This document shows, piece after piece, positions 58,149 through 64,000 of a DNA stretch of 64,000 nucleotides (positions are counted from its first letter, which is position 1; the number at the start of each line of letters is the position of its first letter). Source of the stretch: Streptococcus mitis (lineage in GTDB: Bacteria > Bacillota > Bacilli > Lactobacillales > Streptococcaceae); the NCBI RefSeq assembly GCF_009496285.1, contig NZ_WIJK01000001.1:87098-151097 (forward strand), given 5' to 3'. The position numbers and the translations under genes were made by a program. The notes under the pieces were generated by a model. It saw nothing but the letters and a program-made list of their open reading frames with translations, did not search any database and had not been told where the DNA came from.

Positions 58149-58865
58149 ATGGCAATTCCAAAGTATCAATATATCAAAGATGAATTAAAAAACAAAATCA
58201 TTTCAGGTCAATTTGCAAGTGGCGACAAGTTCTACACTGAAGCAGAATTGATTGCAATGTATGACGTAAGTTCAATCACTGTTGTTCGCGCCTTAAACGA
58301 CCTTGCTAAAGACGGTTATATTGTCCGCCAACAAGGAAAAGGAACCTTTGTGGCTCGCGCTCGCAAGCACAAACTCGTAGAATTTTCTGATGTAGAAATT
58401 TTCGAAACAAAAGATGATAAAGTCACTGTTCTTTCTATTGAACGTGGTAACGATCTTAACTACTTAGAAAAATTGGGTTTGCGTGGCGATCAATTTTATT
58501 ACAAAATCGAACGTATCCGTGAATCTAACGGTGTTACTTATATCTACCACACATCTTATATCCCTGAACAATACATCAATGCAAACTATCCAAATCTTGA
58601 ATACTATAGTTCTATCTATAATCGTTTCAAATTGGACTACCACATTCACATGAATGACGAGCATTTTGAAGAAATCAATGAAATTGTATTTCCAACTCCA
58701 GAACATGCTGCTTCTATCCTAGGAATCGACGCTCAATTCCCAACTGTTCTCCAAACCAAGACAACGAAACTTGAGTCAACCGGCCAAGTGTTGGAATACA
58801 TTGAAACTTACAAACGTTCTGATTTCTATAAGATTAAATTTATCTCATGTGATCGCGATCACTAA
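58149..58865 (+). CDS. GntR/HutC family transcriptional regulator
   Basis: 238 residues. N-terminal winged helix: YQYIKDELKNKIISGQFASGDKFYTEAELIAMYDVSSITVVRALNDLAKDGYIVRQQGKGTFVA (about 6-70), then a UTRA effector domain (about 90-235) that binds sugar phosphates in this family. Divergent from bgaC and therefore the likely regulator of the galactose operon. It may also act on strH, which lies just downstream. Confidence 0.9.
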   Translation: MAIPKYQYIKDELKNKIISGQFASGDKFYTEAELIAMYDVSSITVVRALNDLAKDGYIVRQQGKGTFVARARKHKLVEFSDVEIFETKDDKVTVLSIERGNDLNYLEKLGLRGDQFYYKIERIRESNGVTYIYHTSYIPEQYINANYPNLEYYSSIYNRFKLDYHIHMNDEHFEEINEIVFPTPEHAASILGIDAQFPTVLQTKTTKLESTGQVLEYIETYKRSDFYKIKFISCDRDH

Positions 58866-58870
58866 ACATT

Positions 58871-58903
58871 AAAAAGTCTGAGACAATTGTTTCAGGCTTT
58901 TCT
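58871..58903 (+). terminator. Terminator of the GntR gene
   Basis: AAAGTCTGA pairs with TTCAGGCTTT (G-T pair), T-rich tail follows. Confidence 0.65.
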
Positions 58904-59055
58904 ATTTTTTATTATAGCACGCCAGCTTTTAGTAGGAAATATCAAATGACTTTAAACTATAATTTGGAGAAATTTTACTAAAAACAGAGTAAAAATTAAA
59001 ATCAGTTCAAATTAAATAACTTCTTATATTTTTTATAGGTATTTTATTAAAATAC

Positions 59056-59084
59056 TTGACTTTACTAGATTCAGATAATACAAT
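59056..59084 (+). promoter_or_regulatory. strH promoter
   Basis: TTGACT (59056-59061) and TACAAT (59079-59084), spacing 17. Confidence 0.75.
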
Positions 59085-59096
59085 GGAATCAGTTTG

Positions 59097-64000
<4,904 letters not shown>

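Overview
This window looks like chromosome from a mitis-group Streptococcus, very close to S. pneumoniae, S. mitis or S. oralis. The evidence is low GC content, five BOX repeats (a family typical of pneumococcus and close relatives), the pneumococcal malXCDAR / malQP maltodextrin locus with LacI-type operators, the bgaC-gadVWEF-agaS galactose PTS operon, and a YSIRK surface beta-N-acetylhexosaminidase with two GH20 domains (StrH). There are no rRNA or tRNA genes, prophage, CRISPR array or intact insertion sequence. Both ends cut a gene: mutL on the left (its C-terminus is missing) and strH on the right (its end is missing).

Layout. 1-7.4 kb: mutL(-), tyrS(+), a P1B-type metal ATPase with a small partner(-), rlmA(II)(+) and small membrane genes. 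7.6-17.6 kb: maltodextrin use, with malQ-malP(-) divergent from malX-malC-malD(+), then malA-malR(+). 17.6-27 kb: a YitT protein and aspS, an XRE / PspC / DUF3169 x2 / CPBP operon, hisS and an MFS permease, all (-). 26.9-28.5 kb: an Rgg-type regulator divergent from an orphan ECF S-component-like gene. 28.6-34.9 kb: methionine uptake (metQ, an M20 peptidase, metN, metI), an amino-acid binding lipoprotein and azlCD. 35-39 kb: a tandemly duplicated module of CPBP protease, 24-codon peptide ORF and CPBP protease, behind an Rgg-type regulator broken by one frameshift. 39-43.8 kb: tsaB-rimI-tsaD(-), a small peptide/membrane-protein transcript(-), and rpoY-rnjA(+). 43.9-49.6 kb: a glycosyltransferase island (GT2, GtfB, GtfA, GT8) flanked by decayed gene fragments. 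49.9-57.8 kb: bgaC-gadVWEF-agaS-lacD-galM(-). 58.1-64 kb: a GntR regulator and strH(+).

How the genes work together. StrH and BgaC are exoglycosidases that trim N-acetylhexosamine and galactose from host glycans. The Gad PTS imports sugar, and AgaS, LacD and GalM feed it to central metabolism. CcpA-type cre sites sit in the bgaC and strH leaders. The maltodextrin genes carry MalR-type operators at both divergent transcription starts and a CiaR-like direct repeat between them. metQ has a perfect TATAGTTT-N-AAACTATA Met-box centred near -66, as expected for LysR-type activation.

The least explained parts are: the duplicated CPBP/peptide module with its frameshifted Rgg gene; the GtfA/GtfB glycosylation genes with no serine-rich adhesin or SecA2 in view; a 26-codon hydrophobic peptide gene near 41.6 kb; and the expanded G5 array of StrH. 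Gene families and regulator names come from motif recognition and recall; no database search was run.
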